Below the pieces are notes generated by a model. It was not told the DNA's origin. It did not search any database and saw only the letters and a program-made list of their open reading frames with translations. This document shows positions 6,457 to 8,036 of a DNA stretch of 8,036 nucleotides, in pieces. Position numbers and translations under genes: made by a program. How positions within the stretch are numbered: position 1 is the first letter of the stretch; each line of letters opens with the position of its first letter. The stretch spans positions 1-8,036 of the forward strand of contig CAKVCP010000102.1 in the NCBI GenBank assembly GCA_934725735.1. The letters are read 5' to 3'. The stretch comes from an uncultured Thermoguttaceae bacterium. GTDB lineage: Bacteria > Planctomycetota > Planctomycetia > Pirellulales > Thermoguttaceae.

Positions 6457-6470
6457 GAGCTGAGGTCGGC
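6439..6470. repeat. Inverted repeat bracketing the dnaA promoter -10 element
   Basis: GCCGACTTCA (6439-6448) and TGAGGTCGGC (6461-6470) are inverted copies with one mismatch, separated by 12 bp that contain TAAAAT. Only the right arm would be in a transcript starting near 6463, so the repeat cannot act as a hairpin in that mRNA. It is better read as a DNA operator for a dimeric repressor. Confidence 0.5.
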
Positions 6471-6555
6471 CTCGACTATTGATAAACCAGTATGCGACAA
6501 CGACTTACAATTCGTTAAAAACGAAACAAACAAAAAATTCCCCCTCATAATCAAA

Positions 6556-6597
6556 GCCGAAACGTTCCTTTTTATTGAAAAAACTAGCGTTCTCGGC
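6556..6597 (+). other. Predicted stem-loop in the dnaA leader
   Basis: GCCGAAACG (6556-6564) pairs with CGTT-C-TCGGC (6588-6597, one bulged C), giving 9 bp. Inside, TTTTT (6569-6573) pairs with the A-run at 6578-6582 across an ATTG loop. No U-tract follows, so it is not a normal terminator. It lies about 31 nt before the start codon and is followed by a run of seven C (6607-6613). Confidence 0.4.
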
Positions 6598-6628
6598 AAA
6601 ATCGTTCCCCCCCTTGGATCAGTTTCGG

Positions 6629-8036
6629 ATGCTTCAAACGCGTAACGCACAGATAGAATCTATGCTTCAGCAAGCTCTACGCTCGCGTATAGGCGACCAG
6701 CGTTACGACGCGTGGTTCGGCCCTAACGCCCGCTTTGAGCTCCGCGACGACGCTCTTGTCGTGACCGCCGCGAACGAGGTCTTTGCGGACTGGCTCAGGG
6801 TCACCTATTCGCGCATCGTCGAAGAGTTGCTCGCGTCCGTTTGCGGCGTCGCGAAACCGGTTCTTTTCCAGTACGAACAGGGGACGCCAACAGCGTCGCA
6901 GGGGCGTTCCGTCTATCAAGAGCCTCCTCAGGGGGCCCCCTACTCTCCCCAGCAGAATCAACAGGCTTTCTTCCAGCAACAGCAAAGCGCGGCGCAATAT
7001 CTCCCCGAGCAATCGCAGCCCTCGGGGTATTCCGTCGACTATCGGCGTCCGGAAGAATCGGTCGCGAATCCCTTGAACTATTATTCTGCGACCGCGCAAA
7101 ACGCGCCTCTTTCCGCGGAGCCCAAGAGACGTCGTGGAAGGCCGCGAAAGACCCCCGAGACCCCCGTCGCGACGCCTCTCCCCGCGCAAAATTTCCCCTC
7201 GCAACCGACGCCTTCCTTTGAGGGAAATTACGCCGCGAGCGTCCTCGCCCCCGCGATGAACCCGCCCGTCCAGAACGCCGCCCCTACGCGTCCCGCGTCC
7301 GCTCCCCAAAGCGTCCCCTACGCCCCAAGCGATCCGTACGCGCAATACGCCCCGGAAGCGCCCAGACGAAGAGGACGACCTCGAAAGAACCCCGACGTCG
7401 CTCCATCCCAGCCCGCGTCGTTCCAGCCTCAACCTCAGTCTCCGACCGCGCAACCCCTCCCCGCGCCGACGTCATTTGCCGACGCATACAGCCGATCTCT
7501 TCTCGCCGCCGGGAATCCCCCCGTCAATGGCGAGGAACTCTCCGAAGCGGAGTTAGCGCTCGGCGCCGTCGGAGATTTCGGAGAAACTTCTCGACCGCAG
7601 AGCCCTCTCGACGCTCCGAAGGTTCCCGCAAAAAGAGGTCGTCCGAAAGGCTCCGTGAAGAGGCCCGCGCAGCGCGATCTCTTCTCCGAATCCGTCGTCT
7701 CGCGCGACGCCAAGGGGTACAACTTCGTTCAGCCCCCCCGAGAGACCGGGCCGCGAATCAAAACGACGGGAGACGTTCAAGGACGCCGATTTGCGACCTT
7801 GTCGACCTTCGTCGTCGGCCCTTCGAACAGCACCGCGCATAAGATCGTCGAAATCATCGCCGAACAGCCAAATTTCATGAGCCCTCTCTACGTCAGCGGG
7901 CCCACGAGCGTCGGAAAAACCCACCTTTTGGAAGGACTTTGCGACGCGTATTCGAGAAACCCGGTCTTCGCGACGAAACCGCCCCTTTATATGACGGCGG
8001 AGCAGTTCACGACCGCGTTTATTCAGAGTCTTCACG
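6629..8036 (+). CDS. dnaA: Chromosomal replication initiator DnaA with AT-hook linker (3' end beyond window)
   Basis: ATP-dependent initiator of chromosome replication; the 469 codons seen stop inside the AAA+ domain. Domain I (about 8-82) matches the DnaA N-terminus: IESMLQQALRSRIGDQRYDAWF, then VVTAANEVFADWLRVTYSRI, the region that binds DnaB and loader proteins in other bacteria. Residues about 84-375 form a very long domain II rich in Pro, Gln, Ala and Ser, with a Q-rich patch at 108-130 and three AT-hooks. Domain III starts near 383: TFVVGPSN (393-400) matches the FVEGKSN segment of E. coli DnaA, and GPTSVGKT (424-431) is Walker A. Walker B, the arginine finger and the DNA-binding domain IV lie outside. 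ATG 6629 is chosen to include the first domain I helix, although only a weak GGA (6616-6618) precedes it; ATG 6662 and TTG 6614 are in-frame alternatives. No stop interrupts the frame. It is monocistronic on its 5' side with its own promoter region. Confidence 0.9.
   Translation, partial: MLQTRNAQIESMLQQALRSRIGDQRYDAWFGPNARFELRDDALVVTAANEVFADWLRVTYSRIVEELLASVCGVAKPVLFQYEQGTPTASQGRSVYQEPPQGAPYSPQQNQQAFFQQQQSAAQYLPEQSQPSGYSVDYRRPEESVANPLNYYSATAQNAPLSAEPKRRRGRPRKTPETPVATPLPAQNFPSQPTPSFEGNYAASVLAPAMNPPVQNAAPTRPASAPQSVPYAPSDPYAQYAPEAPRRRGRPRKNPDVAPSQPASFQPQPQSPTAQPLPAPTSFADAYSRSLLAAGNPPVNGEELSEAELALGAVGDFGETSRPQSPLDAPKVPAKRGRPKGSVKRPAQRDLFSESVVSRDAKGYNFVQPPRETGPRIKTTGDVQGRRFATLSTFVVGPSNSTAHKIVEIIAEQPNFMSPLYVSGPTSVGKTHLLEGLCDAYSRNPVFATKPPLYMTAEQFTTAFIQSLH
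7124..7150 (+). other. AT-hook 1 in the DnaA linker
   Basis: Residues 166-174 read KRRRGRPRK, a textbook AT-hook: a GRP core flanked by Arg and Lys. The following residues, Thr-Pro-Glu, are also common after AT-hooks in eukaryotic HMGA-type proteins. Confidence 0.85.
7364..7387 (+). other. AT-hook 2 in the DnaA linker
   Basis: Residues 246-253 read RRRGRPRK, identical over eight residues to hook 1, but encoded with mostly different synonymous codons (for example AGA CGA AGA GGA against AGA CGT CGT GGA). Retention of the protein motif despite codon drift suggests selection. Confidence 0.85.
7631..7648 (+). other. AT-hook 3 in the DnaA linker
   Basis: Residues 335-340 read KRGRPK, followed by GSVKRP. 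This is the RGRPKG-type AT-hook. It lies about 45 residues before the AAA+ domain, closer to the ATPase than the other two. Confidence 0.8.

Larger units (their letters stand above)
6313..6628 (+). promoter_or_regulatory. dnaA upstream control region
   Basis: An AT-rich gene-free stretch of 316 bp between sppA and dnaA. In order it holds a T-run with no hairpin just after sppA, a 14-bp palindrome, two candidate promoters, an inverted repeat around the stronger -10 element, and a leader stem-loop. I saw no consensus DnaA box (TTATCCACA or its complement). The nearest is TTTTCCACT at 6351-6359, which matches 7 of 9. Whether the chromosomal origin is here cannot be decided from this window. Confidence 0.6.

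Noticed and set aside
6341..6628. Chromosomal origin (oriC) in the sppA-dnaA gap
   Set aside because: The gap is AT-rich and precedes dnaA, but no cluster of DnaA boxes was found, only one 7 of 9 match; in this group dnaA and the origin need not be adjacent.
1958..7453. Several long - strand frames opposite the oxidoreductases, sppA and dnaA (for example 1958-2857, 3665-4459, 5377-6180, 6677-7453)
   Set aside because: They mirror codon bias of the + strand genes, have no recognisable domains or ribosome-binding sites, and lie entirely opposite well-supported genes.

Overview
This window most likely comes from a bacterium of the Planctomycetota or a close relative in the PVC group. That is an inference from gene content. 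It rests on tandem Tat-exported Gfo/Idh/MocA oxidoreductases of a type abundant in planctomycete genomes, mostly single-gene transcription units with their own terminators, moderately GC-rich coding DNA with AT-rich intergenic DNA, and a strongly diverged DnaA. No rRNA, tRNA, CRISPR array or mobile element was seen.

Layout from left to right. (1) A CaCA-family calcium/sodium antiporter on the + strand, ending in a strong terminator. (2) On the - strand, ribosomal protein bL28 (rpmB) with its own terminator, converging on the antiporter. (3) A gene-free stretch of about 470 bp, AT-rich on its right side, that must hold the promoters of rpmB and of the next gene. (4) Two tandem paralogous Tat-signal Gfo/Idh/MocA oxidoreductases, each with its own Shine-Dalgarno site and its own terminator. 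(5) sppA, a membrane-anchored S49 signal peptide peptidase, with a near-consensus promoter. (6) An AT-rich control region of about 316 bp with a near-consensus promoter, two palindromic elements and a leader stem-loop. (7) The 5' part of dnaA, cut by the window end inside the AAA+ domain.

The standout is the DnaA. Domain I and the start of the AAA+ ATPase domain are recognisable. They are joined by a linker of roughly 290 residues, rich in Pro, Gln and Ala, that carries three AT-hook motifs (core RGRP) at residues 169-172, 248-251 and 336-339. The segments around the first two hooks resemble each other, so the linker looks built from a duplicated module. AT-hooks bind the minor groove of AT-rich DNA, so this may be an initiator with extra AT-rich-DNA contacts, for example at the unwinding element of the origin. 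I know of no described DnaA of this form, but could not search.

The genes do not form one pathway. The antiporter, bL28, SppA and DnaA are housekeeping functions. The oxidoreductase pair is probably periplasmic sugar or polyol metabolism of unknown substrate.
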